Of a DNA stretch of 64,000 nt, positions 37,847 through 47,406 are shown one piece after another. Source of the stretch: Flavobacterium xanthum (GTDB taxonomy: Bacteria > Bacteroidota > Bacteroidia > Flavobacteriales > Flavobacteriaceae); assembly GCF_900142695.1 (NCBI RefSeq), contig NZ_FRBU01000010.1, positions 48,445 through 112,444 of the forward strand, given 5' to 3'. The notes under the pieces were generated by a model. It did no database searches and was not told the origin of the DNA. It saw only the letters and a program-made list of their open reading frames with translations. Each line of letters starts with the position of its first letter. Position 1 is the stretch's first letter. The translations under genes were made by a program, and so were the position numbers.

Positions 37847-39724
37847 ATGAATAAAATTATTAATTTACCGTTTATCTTCAGGAGCTTTATAAAAAAAATA
37901 ACTTTATTCCTTTTTTTTATGTCTTTAACTTTACACGCTCAAATCGACAAAGTAGAACCGCCGTTTTGGTACGCAGGTATGCAAAATCCTGAGTTGCAAG
38001 TATTATTGTACGGCAAAGACATTGCACAATACCAAGTTACAGCTTCAAATGGAATAAAAATTACCAACGTTAAAAGAACCGAAAATCCCAACTACATTTT
38101 TGTCACCATTGACACCAAAAAAGTAGGAGCAACTGACTTCGTATTTACTTTTAAAAGCAACAAAAAAGAAACATTAACACAAAAATACAGTTTAAAGAAA
38201 CGAAGAGAAAAGTCTGCGCAACGCAAAAGTTTTGATTCTTCGGATATGATGTATTTATTGATGCCAGACCGCTTTGCAAATGGAAACAGGAATAACGACA
38301 GCCAAAATTCGACCCAAGAAAAATACAACAGAGATTTACCCGGCGGAAGACATGGCGGAGACATCGAGGGTATTATAAAAAACCTTGATTACATTTCGTC
38401 CGTGGGTGCAACAGCCATTTGGAGCACACCACTTTGCGAGGACAATGATGCTGCTTATTCCTATCACACTTACGGACAATCTGATGTGTATAAAATAGAT
38501 CCTCGTTATGGAACTAATGAAGATTATGCACGATTGGCTGCTGAAATGCACAAACGAGACATGAAACTGGTGATGGATTATGTGACGAATCACTGGGGAA
38601 TTGAACATTGGATGATGAAAGAGTTACCAACAAAAGAATGGATTAATCATTTTGATAGCTACACTCAAACCAATCATAAACGAACGGTAATTCATGACAC
38701 TAATGCCTCTGAAATTGATAAAAAAATTGCCATAGACGGTTGGTTTGTTCCCACAATGCCTGATTTAAATTTAAAGAATCCTTTGACTTTAAAATACTTG
38801 ATTCAGAATGCGATTTGGTGGATTGAATACGCTGATTTGGATGGTTTTAGAGTAGATACTTATAATTATTCTGATCCAAAAGGAATTGCAACTTGGACCA
38901 AATCCATCACTGATGAATACCCTAATTTTAATATTGTAGGAGAAGTGTGGATGCAAAGTCAAGCGCAAATGGCCTATTGGCAAAAAGACAGCAAAATTGC
39001 CGCTATTCAAAATTACAATTCGTACTTACCAAGTGTAATGGATTTTACTTTATATGAAGCAGCAACGAAAGTTTTCAGCGAAGATGAAGGATCATGGGAG
39101 AAGGGCATAATGAAATTGTATGACAATTTTTCAAATGATTTCTTGTATCCTAACACTAACAATATGTTGATTTTTGTAGAAAATCACGACACCAATCGCA
39201 TCAATCAAACCTACGGAAACGACATTAGAAAATACAAAATGGCAATGACCGTTTTGGCAACGGTTCGTGGGATTCCACAATTGTATTATGGCAGCGAAAT
39301 AGGAATGGCCGGCGACAAAAATAAAGGTGATGCGGATATCCGTCAGGATTTTCCTGGTGGATGGGAAGGCGATCCAAACAATGCTTTTGTTAAAGAAGGA
39401 CGAACTCCTGGACAAAGTGAGTATTTTGATTTTACTTCCAAATTATTCAACTGGAGAAAAGCAAAAAAAGTGATTCATTCCGGAAAAATGACGCATTACA
39501 TTCCTGAAAATAACACCTACGTCTATTTTAGATACAATGCTGAAGAAACCATCATGGTGTTACTAAACAACAGTAATGAAACCAAAACGATAAAAACAGA
39601 CCGTTTCAAAGAAAACAGGAAAAACTTTAAAACAGGAAAAGATGTGATTTCTGAATTAACGTTTGACATTACCAACGAAATAATAATAGAACCTAAATCG
39701 GTTTTGATTTTAGAATTGAAATAA
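37847..39724 (+). CDS. GH13 neopullulanase/cyclomaltodextrinase (SusA-like)
   Basis: Hydrolyses malto-oligosaccharides, probably in the periplasm. 625 residues from the ATG at 37847, with a signal peptide ending near SLTLHAQ. The N-terminal Ig-like cyclomaltodextrinase domain (VEPPFWYAGMQNPELQVLLYG) is followed by the GH13 barrel: VMDYVTNHWG (I), DGFRVDTYNY (II), VGEVWMQ (III), FVENHDTNR (IV), and a C-terminal beta domain. The frame is open for 32 codons upstream; the chosen start directly precedes the signal peptide. It is followed by another GH13 gene 13 bp later. Confidence 0.9.
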   Translation: MNKIINLPFIFRSFIKKITLFLFFMSLTLHAQIDKVEPPFWYAGMQNPELQVLLYGKDIAQYQVTASNGIKITNVKRTENPNYIFVTIDTKKVGATDFVFTFKSNKKETLTQKYSLKKRREKSAQRKSFDSSDMMYLLMPDRFANGNRNNDSQNSTQEKYNRDLPGGRHGGDIEGIIKNLDYISSVGATAIWSTPLCEDNDAAYSYHTYGQSDVYKIDPRYGTNEDYARLAAEMHKRDMKLVMDYVTNHWGIEHWMMKELPTKEWINHFDSYTQTNHKRTVIHDTNASEIDKKIAIDGWFVPTMPDLNLKNPLTLKYLIQNAIWWIEYADLDGFRVDTYNYSDPKGIATWTKSITDEYPNFNIVGEVWMQSQAQMAYWQKDSKIAAIQNYNSYLPSVMDFTLYEAATKVFSEDEGSWEKGIMKLYDNFSNDFLYPNTNNMLIFVENHDTNRINQTYGNDIRKYKMAMTVLATVRGIPQLYYGSEIGMAGDKNKGDADIRQDFPGGWEGDPNNAFVKEGRTPGQSEYFDFTSKLFNWRKAKKVIHSGKMTHYIPENNTYVYFRYNAEETIMVLLNNSNETKTIKTDRFKENRKNFKTGKDVISELTFDITNEIIIEPKSVLILELK

Positions 39725-39737
39725 AAATTACAAAAAA

Positions 39738-41396
39738 ATGAAAAAATATTCAATCCCATTTTTACTAATTACGATGACTTTACTAAGTAGTTGCTCCAGC
39801 ACAAAAACGGTTACTGAGAGCAACAAAACCCCTTTCGTTTGGGAAGGAGCGAATGTTTATTTCCTGATGACGGACCGTTTTAATAATGGAGATACTTCAA
39901 ATGATATGAACTTCAACAGAACTAAAACTACGGGAAAATTGCGTGGTTTTGAAGGTGGCGATATCAAAGGGATTTCTCAAAAAATTGATGAAGGTTATTT
40001 TGATAAATTAGGAATCAATGCCATTTGGTTTACACCAATTGTAGAACAAATCCACGATGCCGTTGATGAAGGAACGGGATTGAGTTATGGGTTTCATGGC
40101 TATTGGGCCAGAGATTGGACGAACTTAGATCCTAACTTTGGAACCAAAGAAGATTTAGCCGCTTTAGTTCAAAAAGCACACGCACACGGAATCCGCATCA
40201 TTCTAGATGGCGTAATCAATCATACAGGACCCGTAACTGCCGAAGATACGGTTTGGCCAAATGACTGGGTGAGAACCGGACCCAATTGCGATTACAAATC
40301 TTTTGATGGAACAACCGCTTGTACACTTGTTGCTAATCTTCCGGATATAAAAACAGAGAACAATCAAGCAGTGACTTTACCGCCTTTTTTAATCGAAAAA
40401 TGGAAAAAAGAAGGACGTTACGAACAGGAAATGAAAGAATTGGACGCGTTTTTTGCTCGTACCGCATATCCGAGAGCCCCTAAATATTACATCATCAAAT
40501 GGTTGACAGATTACATCACAGAATATGGAATTGATGGATATAGAGGCGATACCGTAAAACATACCGATGAAACCGTTTGGGCCGAATTTAAAACGCAATG
40601 TGATTATGCGTTTGCCACTTGGAAGAAAAACAACCCTACAAAAGTATTGGATAACAATTCCTTCTATACCCTTGCTGAAGTATACAATTACGGCATTAGC
40701 GGCGGACAAGATTTTGATTTTGGAGACAAAAAAATTAACTATTTCAAAAATGGTTTCAACAACATGATCAATTTTGAATTCAAATGGGATGCACAAAAAG
40801 ACTATGAATTTATATTTTCCAAATATTCAAGCAAACTCAATAATGAACTGAAAGGATACAGTGTTTTAAACTATTTGTCCTCGCACGATGACGGCGGGCC
40901 TTTTGATGCCAAACGCACCAAAAGCAAAGAAGCAGGGACAAAATTATTGCTTTCCCCTGGAGTATCACAAGTATATTATGGTGATGAAAGTGCTCGTTCT
41001 CTCGTAATTGAAGGTACACAAGGCGATGCAACTTTGCGTTCCTTTATGAATTGGGAAGACATCAAATCAAATCCAGAAACACAGAATACACTTTTGCATT
41101 GGCAAAAATTAGGACAGTTTAGAAAAAATCACCCTTCGGTTGGAGCAGGAATTCACCAGCAAATTTCGGCACAACCGTATGCTTTTTCCAGAACTCTTTC
41201 TAAAGGAGATTATTCAGATAAAGTGGTGATCGGATTGGATTTAGCAGTTGGTACCAAAGAACTTTCAGTGGTGTCAATTTTCGAAGATGGATCAAAAGTA
41301 AAAGATGCCTACTCCGGCAAGGAAGCCATCGTTTCCAGCGGAAAAGTAACAATTGATTCAGCATTTGATCTTGTATTACTGGAATTGAAAAAATAG
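39738..41396 (+). CDS. GH13 alpha-amylase lipoprotein (SusG-like role)
   Basis: 552 residues with a lipoprotein signal (lipobox LLSSC, Cys19). GH13 regions are ILDGVINHTG (I), DGYRGDTVKH (II, nucleophile Asp), LAEVYNYG (III, Glu) and LSSHDDGG (IV). The long insert between regions I and II (about 170-260) has two aromatic-rich segments. It is a lipid-anchored amylase, on the periplasmic face or the cell surface; no acidic surface-export signal follows the Cys (SSTKTV), so periplasmic is equally likely. It is the last gene of the forward arm, closed by a terminator. Confidence 0.9.
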   Translation: MKKYSIPFLLITMTLLSSCSSTKTVTESNKTPFVWEGANVYFLMTDRFNNGDTSNDMNFNRTKTTGKLRGFEGGDIKGISQKIDEGYFDKLGINAIWFTPIVEQIHDAVDEGTGLSYGFHGYWARDWTNLDPNFGTKEDLAALVQKAHAHGIRIILDGVINHTGPVTAEDTVWPNDWVRTGPNCDYKSFDGTTACTLVANLPDIKTENNQAVTLPPFLIEKWKKEGRYEQEMKELDAFFARTAYPRAPKYYIIKWLTDYITEYGIDGYRGDTVKHTDETVWAEFKTQCDYAFATWKKNNPTKVLDNNSFYTLAEVYNYGISGGQDFDFGDKKINYFKNGFNNMINFEFKWDAQKDYEFIFSKYSSKLNNELKGYSVLNYLSSHDDGGPFDAKRTKSKEAGTKLLLSPGVSQVYYGDESARSLVIEGTQGDATLRSFMNWEDIKSNPETQNTLLHWQKLGQFRKNHPSVGAGIHQQISAQPYAFSRTLSKGDYSDKVVIGLDLAVGTKELSVVSIFEDGSKVKDAYSGKEAIVSSGKVTIDSAFDLVLLELKK

Positions 41397-41474
41397 TTTG
41401 AAGAAAAACTCATCAGGATATTACAGAACTTCAAAAATTTAATTTAGGACTTTACGAGAAGTATATTTACAACC

Positions 41475-41513
41475 AAAAGGCACAGTTTCAAAGCGATCTG
41501 TGCCTTTTATTTT
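41475..41513 (+). terminator. Intrinsic terminator of the maltose operon
   Basis: AAAAGGCACAG (41475-41485) pairs with CTGTGCCTTTT (41498-41508), followed by a T-rich tract. Confidence 0.85.
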
Positions 41514-41601
41514 AAGATAGATTTTATTAGAATAAATAATATTTTCCATTTGTAACCTTTTGTAAAAAATATCGTCTACTTTAGACAATCAAATCATAAC
41601 T

Positions 41602-42159
41602 ATGAATTTTTTAGAAAATTACGAACCATTACTCAAGGCTTTCTGGTACATTGCTTTACCAGTAAGCTTATTCTTTGGACTCCAAACCATTATGACCTTT
41701 ATTGGTTTAAGCGACGGTGAAACCGACATTGATTCTGATGCTATCGACGGAGAATTACCTTTTGAAATTTTTACTTTACGTAACTTAATCAACTTTTTAT
41801 TAGGATTTAGTTGGACCGGAATTTCATTTTATAACAGTATCCAAAACAAAACAATTTTAATTATTATTTCTGTTTTAGTAGGGTTGTTTTTTGTTGCTAT
41901 ATTCTTTTTCGTAATTAAACAAATTTTAAAATTGTCTGAGAACAATAGCTTTAAAATAGAATACGCACTTCACAAAACAGCACAAGTATACCTAACAATC
42001 CCTGAATCGAAATCCGGCAAAGGAAAAATACTTATTAGTATAAATGGAACTTTTCATGAATTAGATGCCATGACTTTTTCACCTGAAAAAATTCCTTCAA
42101 ACAGTTCGGTAAAAGTCGTGGCTATCGAAAACAACATATTAATTGTAGAAAAAAATTAA
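41602..42159 (+). CDS. NfeD-like/OB-fold membrane protein paired with flotillin
   Basis: 185 residues. Two or three hydrophobic segments (about 14-36, 64-82, 85-108) are followed by a small C-terminal beta domain (about 120-183) of OB-fold type (AQVYLTIPESKSGKGKILIS, FHELDAMTF). NfeD-type proteins usually sit next to flotillin-family genes, as in YqiJ-YqiK, and here the flotillin gene starts 14 bp downstream. The pair is thought to organise membrane microdomains. Confidence 0.8.
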   Translation: MNFLENYEPLLKAFWYIALPVSLFFGLQTIMTFIGLSDGETDIDSDAIDGELPFEIFTLRNLINFLLGFSWTGISFYNSIQNKTILIIISVLVGLFFVAIFFFVIKQILKLSENNSFKIEYALHKTAQVYLTIPESKSGKGKILISINGTFHELDAMTFSPEKIPSNSSVKVVAIENNILIVEKN

Positions 42160-42172
42160 ATTAAACTAAACC

Positions 42173-43686
42173 ATGACTGAAATTATCATTATTGTTGTTG
42201 CCGTATTTGTTGTTTTTGTAACCTTCTTAACCCTTATTTCTCGATACAAGAGATGTCCCTCAGATAAAATTCTAGTTATATATGGCCGCACAGGTGGAAC
42301 CTCTGCAAAATGTGTGCATGGTGGCGGTGCTTTTATTTGGCCTGTTGTTCAAGATTTTCAATACCTAGATTTAAAGCCCCTTTCTATTGATGCCAATTTA
42401 ACAAATGCTTTGTCGCGTCAAAATATTCGTGTTGATGTTCCTTGTCGATTTACTATCGCCATTTCAACCGAAGCAGAAAGTATGAATACCGCTGCTGAAC
42501 GTCTATTAGGTTTACTACCGGAGCAAATTCAAGAGTTAGCTAAGGATATTTTGTTTGGTCAACTACGCTTAGTTATTGCGACTATGACAATTGAAGAAAT
42601 TAATTCTGACAGAGATAAATTCTTGGATAACATTTCGAAAAACGTTGATTCTGAATTAAAGAAAATTGGTTTAAAATTAATTAACGTTAACGTAACGGAT
42701 ATCAAAGATGAATCTGGATATATTGAAGCTTTAGGAAAAGAAGCTGCTGCAAAAGCAATCAATGAAGCAAAAATTTCAGTTGCTGAACAAGAAAGAATTG
42801 GAGAAACTGGAAAGGCATTGGCTGATCGAGAAAAAGACGTTCAAATTGCTGAAACGCACAGAGATCGTGATGTGAAAATTGCAATAACTAATAAAGACCG
42901 AGAAGTTAGTATTGCTGCTGCTTTTAAAGACGAAAGTATTGGTAAAGCAGAAGCACAAAGAGATACCCGCGTAAAAACATCTGAAGCCAATGCCGTTGCA
43001 ATTCAAGGGGAAAATGAAGCCCGAATTGCTATTGCACAGTCAGAAGCAGCGCTACGAGAGCGCGAGGCGGAAGCGTTGCGAACTGCTTTAGCATCTGAAA
43101 AGTACAAAGTGCAAGAGCATTAGAAGAGTCTTATGCTGCCGAACAAAAAGCGGAAGAAGCTCGTGCAGAAAGAGAACGATCTACACAAAATGCAAATGTG
43201 GTTATTCCTGCGCAAATTGCGAAACAAAAAGCAATTATAGATGCACAGGCGGAAGCAGAAAAAACAAGAGAATTAGCAAAAGGGGAAGCAGACGCCATCT
43301 TTGCAAAAATGGAAGCCGAGGCGAAGGGTTTATATGAAATTTTAACTAAACAGGCCGAAGGGTACCGTGCAGTAGTTAGTGCAGCAGGTGGCGACCCAAC
43401 AAAAGCCTTTCAATTATTATTAATTGAAAAGTTGCCCGAATTAGTAAAAACCCAAGTTGAAGCAGTTAAAAATATCAAAATTGATAAAATTACTGTTTGG
43501 GATTCTGGTAATGCAGGAGACAACGGGGCTGGATCCACTGCCAACTTTGTCGCCGGAATGATGAAAACCGTACCTCCCTTAAACGATTTGTTCAACATGG
43601 CAGGACTTAACTTACCTACTTACTTAAAAGGAGAAGATAAAAGTGAAGAAATAAAAACTACTACACCTGTTGATGACTTAAAGTAA
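42173..43686 (+). pseudogene. Flotillin/SPFH (YqiK-like) gene interrupted by one-base frameshift
   Basis: The first part (42173-43123, 316 codons) has a membrane anchor (about 2-22) and an SPFH domain (ISRYKRCPSDKILVIYGRTG and following), then a charged coiled coil, and ends at TAG 43121-43123. The reading continues one frame back as ARALEESYAAEQKAEEARAE through KPVIPAQ-type sequence to the stop at 43686. Adding one A to the A4 tract at 43098-43101 restores a single flotillin reading SEKVQSARALEE and about 504 residues in total, the usual size. Either a real single-base deletion or a homopolymer sequencing error. The second half includes GGDPTKAFQLLLIEKLPELVKT, the conserved flotillin C-terminal part. 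Confidence 0.88.
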
Positions 43687-43720
43687 TTTTTTAATGCAAA
43701 CCACAAATGAATCCATTTAT

Positions 43721-43755
43721 AAAAGCACAAACCAATTAAGTTTGTGCTTTTGTAT
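43721..43755 (+). terminator. Hairpin terminator after flotillin
   Basis: A 12-bp perfect stem (43721-43732 with 43740-43751) and a 7-base loop, followed by a mixed T-rich run. Confidence 0.75.
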
Positions 43756-43784
43756 TTATACTACCTTTGTGAAAAATTACTTCC

Positions 43785-44492
43785 ATGCTCAAAATTGGAC
43801 ATCGTGGCGCAAGAGGACATGAACCAGAGAATACGTTGGCTTCATTCCAAAAAGCATTGAATATGCAAGTGGATGGCATTGAACTGGACGTTCATTTAAG
43901 TGCTGACGGTGAAATAATAGTAATTCATGACGAAACTATAGATAGAACTACCAACGGAGAAGGCTTAGTAAACACCTTATCTTTACGCGAATTGAAGGCT
44001 TTTCGAATCAATGAAACAAACAACCCTAGGCATTTAAACGAACTAGCGCAGCAAATCCCAACACTCAAAGAAGTCCTTGAGTTGGTAAACCAAGATTGTT
44101 TTATCAATATTGAACTAAAAAGCTATGAAGTAACGGACAAAGTAGTTGCACTTATTGAAAAGTATGTTACCAAAAAAGGCTGGAAATACGACCAATTTTT
44201 AGTTTCCAGTTTTGATTGGAATGCGTTACAACAAGTGGCGTTTTTAAATGATAAAATCCCTATTGGAGTTTTAACAGAAACCGATTTAGACTTGGCTTTG
44301 GCTTTCGCCAAATTCATTCAGGCAAAATCAATTCATCCGCATTTTCATCTATTGACCAAAGCAAATACGGCACAAATCCAAGTAAAAGGATTCGATGTTT
44401 TCCCTTGGACAATTAATGAATTAGAAGACATTCAAAAAATAAAAACCTTCAACGTAAACGGAATCATCACTGATTTTCCCAATAGAATATGA
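43785..44492 (+). CDS. Glycerophosphodiester phosphodiesterase
   Basis: Hydrolyses glycerophosphodiesters to glycerol 3-phosphate and an alcohol. 235 residues, no signal peptide. GDPD-fold residues are visible: HRGARGHEPENTLASF near the start, ELDVHLSADGEIIVIHDET (metal-binding Glu and Asp and catalytic His) and INIELKS. A -7-like TACCTTTG at 43762-43769 lies just upstream. The gene stands alone after the flotillin terminator. Confidence 0.9.
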   Translation: MLKIGHRGARGHEPENTLASFQKALNMQVDGIELDVHLSADGEIIVIHDETIDRTTNGEGLVNTLSLRELKAFRINETNNPRHLNELAQQIPTLKEVLELVNQDCFINIELKSYEVTDKVVALIEKYVTKKGWKYDQFLVSSFDWNALQQVAFLNDKIPIGVLTETDLDLALAFAKFIQAKSIHPHFHLLTKANTAQIQVKGFDVFPWTINELEDIQKIKTFNVNGIITDFPNRI

Positions 44493-44582
44493 ACTAGAAT
44501 ATTGTATTTTTGACAAAATGTTTTTTTTCTCTACCATTAAGAAAATTAAGTCATTTAAGTAACTAGGTAAAAGTTTCAATTC

Positions 44583-44990
44583 ATGACAAAAAAAGAGATT
44601 ACACAATTATCTTATGAAATTATTGGTTACGCAATAAAAGTTCATAAAAAACTAGGACCCGGTCTACTAGAAAAAATTTATGAAGAATGCTTGAAATATG
44701 AATTAGAAAAAAACGGGTATAATGTAAAACAACAATTAAATATTGAAATAGATTACTACGATTTAGAACTCGCACATGCATTACGTTTGGACTTGCTGGT
44801 AAATGAATCAATTATTGTTGAGTTAAAAACTGTGGAAAAATTTCATCCAATTGACGAAACAAAACTACTCACCTACATGAAATTATTAGGCATGCCACAA
44901 GGATTACTAGTCAATTTCAATACTACTAACATTTCAAAATCGTGTAAGCCTTTAATTAACGAGTATTTTTTACGACTATCTGATGAATAA
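44583..44990 (+). CDS. GxxExxY family protein (PD-(D/E)XK-like)
   Basis: 135 residues. It has the family signature GPGLLEKIYEECL (GxxExxY), then LRLDLLVNESIIVELKTVEKF, the arrangement of a PD-(D/E)XK nuclease core (Asp, then ExK). The family is common in Bacteroidetes and cyanobacteria; function is unknown. Flanked by AT-rich repeats downstream. Solo gene. Confidence 0.88.
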   Translation: MTKKEITQLSYEIIGYAIKVHKKLGPGLLEKIYEECLKYELEKNGYNVKQQLNIEIDYYDLELAHALRLDLLVNESIIVELKTVEKFHPIDETKLLTYMKLLGMPQGLLVNFNTTNISKSCKPLINEYFLRLSDE

Positions 44991-45007
44991 CTTAAAAGTC
45001 CTGAATG

Positions 45008-45266
45008 ATTAAGAAATTTACAGTAACAACAACTTAAATCTCTTAACTCCCTTAATTGTTAAAAAAAATAATTAAACAATTAAGCAAATTAAGGTCATTA
45101 AGAAATTTACAGTAACAATAACTTAAATCTCTTAATTGTTAAAAAGAAATGATTCAACAATTAAGGGAATTTGAGGTCATTAAGAAAATTACAGTAACAC
45201 TAAAAACTTAATTAGCTTTACTCTCTTAATGGTTCAAAAAAAATAATAAAACAATTAAGGGAACTA
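45008..45266. repeat. Three degenerate tandem copies of an ~82-90 bp AT-rich repeat
   Basis: Copies start with ATTAAGAAAWTTACAGTAAC at 45008, 45097 and 45179. Each contains CTTAATKGTT-type and ACAATTAAG-type inverted halves that could form a hairpin. A TACATTTG -7-like box at 45265-45272, at the end of the last copy, may serve the downstream flavoprotein gene. No coding sequence is present. Confidence 0.75.
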
Positions 45267-45313
45267 CATTTGCATAAAAAACTTAACGACCTAACTCTAG
45301 CAATAGATAATAA

Positions 45314-46534
45314 ATGAATCAAAATTTCGACATAATAATAGTAGGCGGTGGAGCAGCGGGTTTTTTTACAGCCATTAACATCGTGGAGAAAAATCCAAAA
45401 CTGAAAGTCGCCATTTTAGAGCGTGGCGGTGATGTACTCCAGAAAGTACGCATCTCAGGCGGTGGAAGATGCAACGTAACCCACGCTTGCTTTGAACCGA
45501 ACGAATTAGTAAAGTTCTATCCGCGTGGCGAAAAAGAATTGCGAGGTCCATTTCATCAGTTTTGTTCTGGCGATACCATTGAATGGTTCGAGAAACATGG
45601 CGTGGAACTCAAAATTGAAGCAGACGGACGTATGTTTCCGGTCTCCAATTCATCACAAACCATTATTGATTGTTTCCTAAAAGCGACACAAAAACTTGGA
45701 ATTGCCGTACTGACCGGTCAAAGCGTACAATCTATTTTCAATCCCGAAGTTTCAGGAGAAAAATTTTGGAAAATAGAAACCCAAACTGAAAATTATCTTG
45801 CCGAAAAACTGATTCTAGCTACCGGAAGCAATCCTAAAATCTGGGAAATGCTGCAGTCTTTTGGGCATGCTGTAATTACTCCAGTCCCTTCCCTATTTAC
45901 GTTTAATATCAAAGATTCTAGAATAAAAGAATTACCTGGTGTTGCCGCTTTAGCAACCGTAAAAGTAAAAGATACCAAACTTACTTCCACGGGACCTTTA
46001 TTGATCACGCATTGGGGAATGAGTGGACCTGCGATATTGAAACTCTCCGCTTGGGGTGCCCGAATCTTGCATGATAAAAATTATCAGTTTACCATTTTCG
46101 TGAATTGGTTGAATGACGCAGAAAAAGAAGATGTGGAGAAAAAGCTAAAAGAATTAAAGCAAGAACACGCTAAAAAATCAGTTTCCAAAAAATCACCATT
46201 TGAAATCACCAATAGATTATGGGAAAGTTTAGTGCTCGCTTCAGGAATTGAAGCCGAAACGAAATGGGCTGATTTATCAAAATTACAGCTGCAAAACTTA
46301 ACAAATCAACTTACAAATGGCACTTTTCAAGTCAACGGAAAAAGTACGTTTAAAGAAGAATTTGTAACGGCTGGCGGAATCGATTTAAAAGAAATCAACT
46401 TCAAAACTATGGAAAGTAAACTGCATGAAAACCTTTATTTTGCTGGTGAAATTGTTAATATTGACGCCATTACCGGAGGATTCAATTTCCAAAATGCATG
46501 GACAAGCGGGTTTATTGTGGCAGCTTCAATTTGA
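45314..46534 (+). CDS. HI0933-family (YhiN-like) FAD-dependent flavoprotein
   Basis: 406 residues. The N-terminal Rossmann motif VGGGAAGFFTAINI (about 9-22) is followed by ISGGGRCNVTHACF and ADGRMFPVSNSS, then GGIDLKEINFKTMES and the C-terminal GGFNFQNAWTSGF. These are standard for the HI0933/BaiN-like family, whose substrates are largely unknown. No neighbours suggest a pathway. Confidence 0.88.
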   Translation: MNQNFDIIIVGGGAAGFFTAINIVEKNPKLKVAILERGGDVLQKVRISGGGRCNVTHACFEPNELVKFYPRGEKELRGPFHQFCSGDTIEWFEKHGVELKIEADGRMFPVSNSSQTIIDCFLKATQKLGIAVLTGQSVQSIFNPEVSGEKFWKIETQTENYLAEKLILATGSNPKIWEMLQSFGHAVITPVPSLFTFNIKDSRIKELPGVAALATVKVKDTKLTSTGPLLITHWGMSGPAILKLSAWGARILHDKNYQFTIFVNWLNDAEKEDVEKKLKELKQEHAKKSVSKKSPFEITNRLWESLVLASGIEAETKWADLSKLQLQNLTNQLTNGTFQVNGKSTFKEEFVTAGGIDLKEINFKTMESKLHENLYFAGEIVNIDAITGGFNFQNAWTSGFIVAASI

Positions 46535-46617
46535 ATTTAATTAACAAGAGTTTAAAACTTCAATAAGTTTTATTTAAGAAGATTCTGATAACTTTACCAC
46601 CGTATTATCAGATCTTT

Positions 46618-47358
46618 ATGAAAACAAAACTACTCGTTTCTATTTGTACTTTTATACTTTATCAAAGTGGTTTTGCACAAGCAAGCGAACGCATTCAAGG
46701 ACAAGTGCACTTTGATAAAACCGCCGCAACCAAAGTTGAGGTAATCAATGCTACCACCAAAACCGTTACTTTGACCGATTCTGATGGAAATTTTACAATT
46801 AATATTGAAATTAATGATGTTTTGGTTTTTGTTGCAAAAAATCATGAAATAAAAGAATTAAAAATTTCAGTCGCGGTATTAAACCAAGGTTTTCTTAAAG
46901 TCACATTATCTTCTAAAATTGAAGAACTAAAAGAAGTAGTCGTGCAAAATATGCCGTCCATAAAGCTTAGTAAAGATGCGAAATGGGAACAAGCAAAATT
47001 GGATCAATACACATTGGAGAAAAATGCAAAAAAATTAAAAAATCCAAGTGTTTACGATGGCACCATTGAGAACAGCATGGATTTAATGAGAATTGGCGGA
47101 ATGATTTTTAAATTATTTAAAAAAGAGAAAGAGGTAGGTGCTGATAAAGGCCCACTTTTATCTTTTACTAACGCTGCAAAAACGAGATGTAAAGCTGATT
47201 TTTTTACCGAAACCTTACAGCTAAAGCCAAGACAAATTGATGATTTTTTGGCTTTTTGTGCCAAAGACCCAAAAGCCGATAGCATAGCTAGCGAAAGAAA
47301 TGAACTGACGTTAATGGAATTTATGAGTACAAAAATTTTACACTACAAACCCGATTAA
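46618..47358 (+). CDS. Exported protein with CarboxypepD_reg-like domain, unknown
   Basis: 246 residues: signal peptide (to about YQSGFAQA), then a beta-sandwich carboxypeptidase-regulatory-like domain (about 25-110; IQGQVHFDKTAATKVEVINA and SSKIEELKEVVVQ), as found at the N-terminus of TonB-dependent receptors, but with no barrel. The C-terminal 130 residues are helical and charged. It may act in the periplasm; no function is recognised. Confidence 0.75.
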   Translation: MKTKLLVSICTFILYQSGFAQASERIQGQVHFDKTAATKVEVINATTKTVTLTDSDGNFTINIEINDVLVFVAKNHEIKELKISVAVLNQGFLKVTLSSKIEELKEVVVQNMPSIKLSKDAKWEQAKLDQYTLEKNAKKLKNPSVYDGTIENSMDLMRIGGMIFKLFKKEKEVGADKGPLLSFTNAAKTRCKADFFTETLQLKPRQIDDFLAFCAKDPKADSIASERNELTLMEFMSTKILHYKPD

Positions 47359-47406
47359 ACTTTGCACCCAATTAATATAAAAACTCTTGACTGAAACTAA
47401 AACCAA

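Noticed and set aside
43090..43140. Programmed -1 frameshift in the flotillin gene
   Set aside because: No slippery heptamer in the reading frame and no stem-loop seen; a missing A in a homopolymer explains it better.
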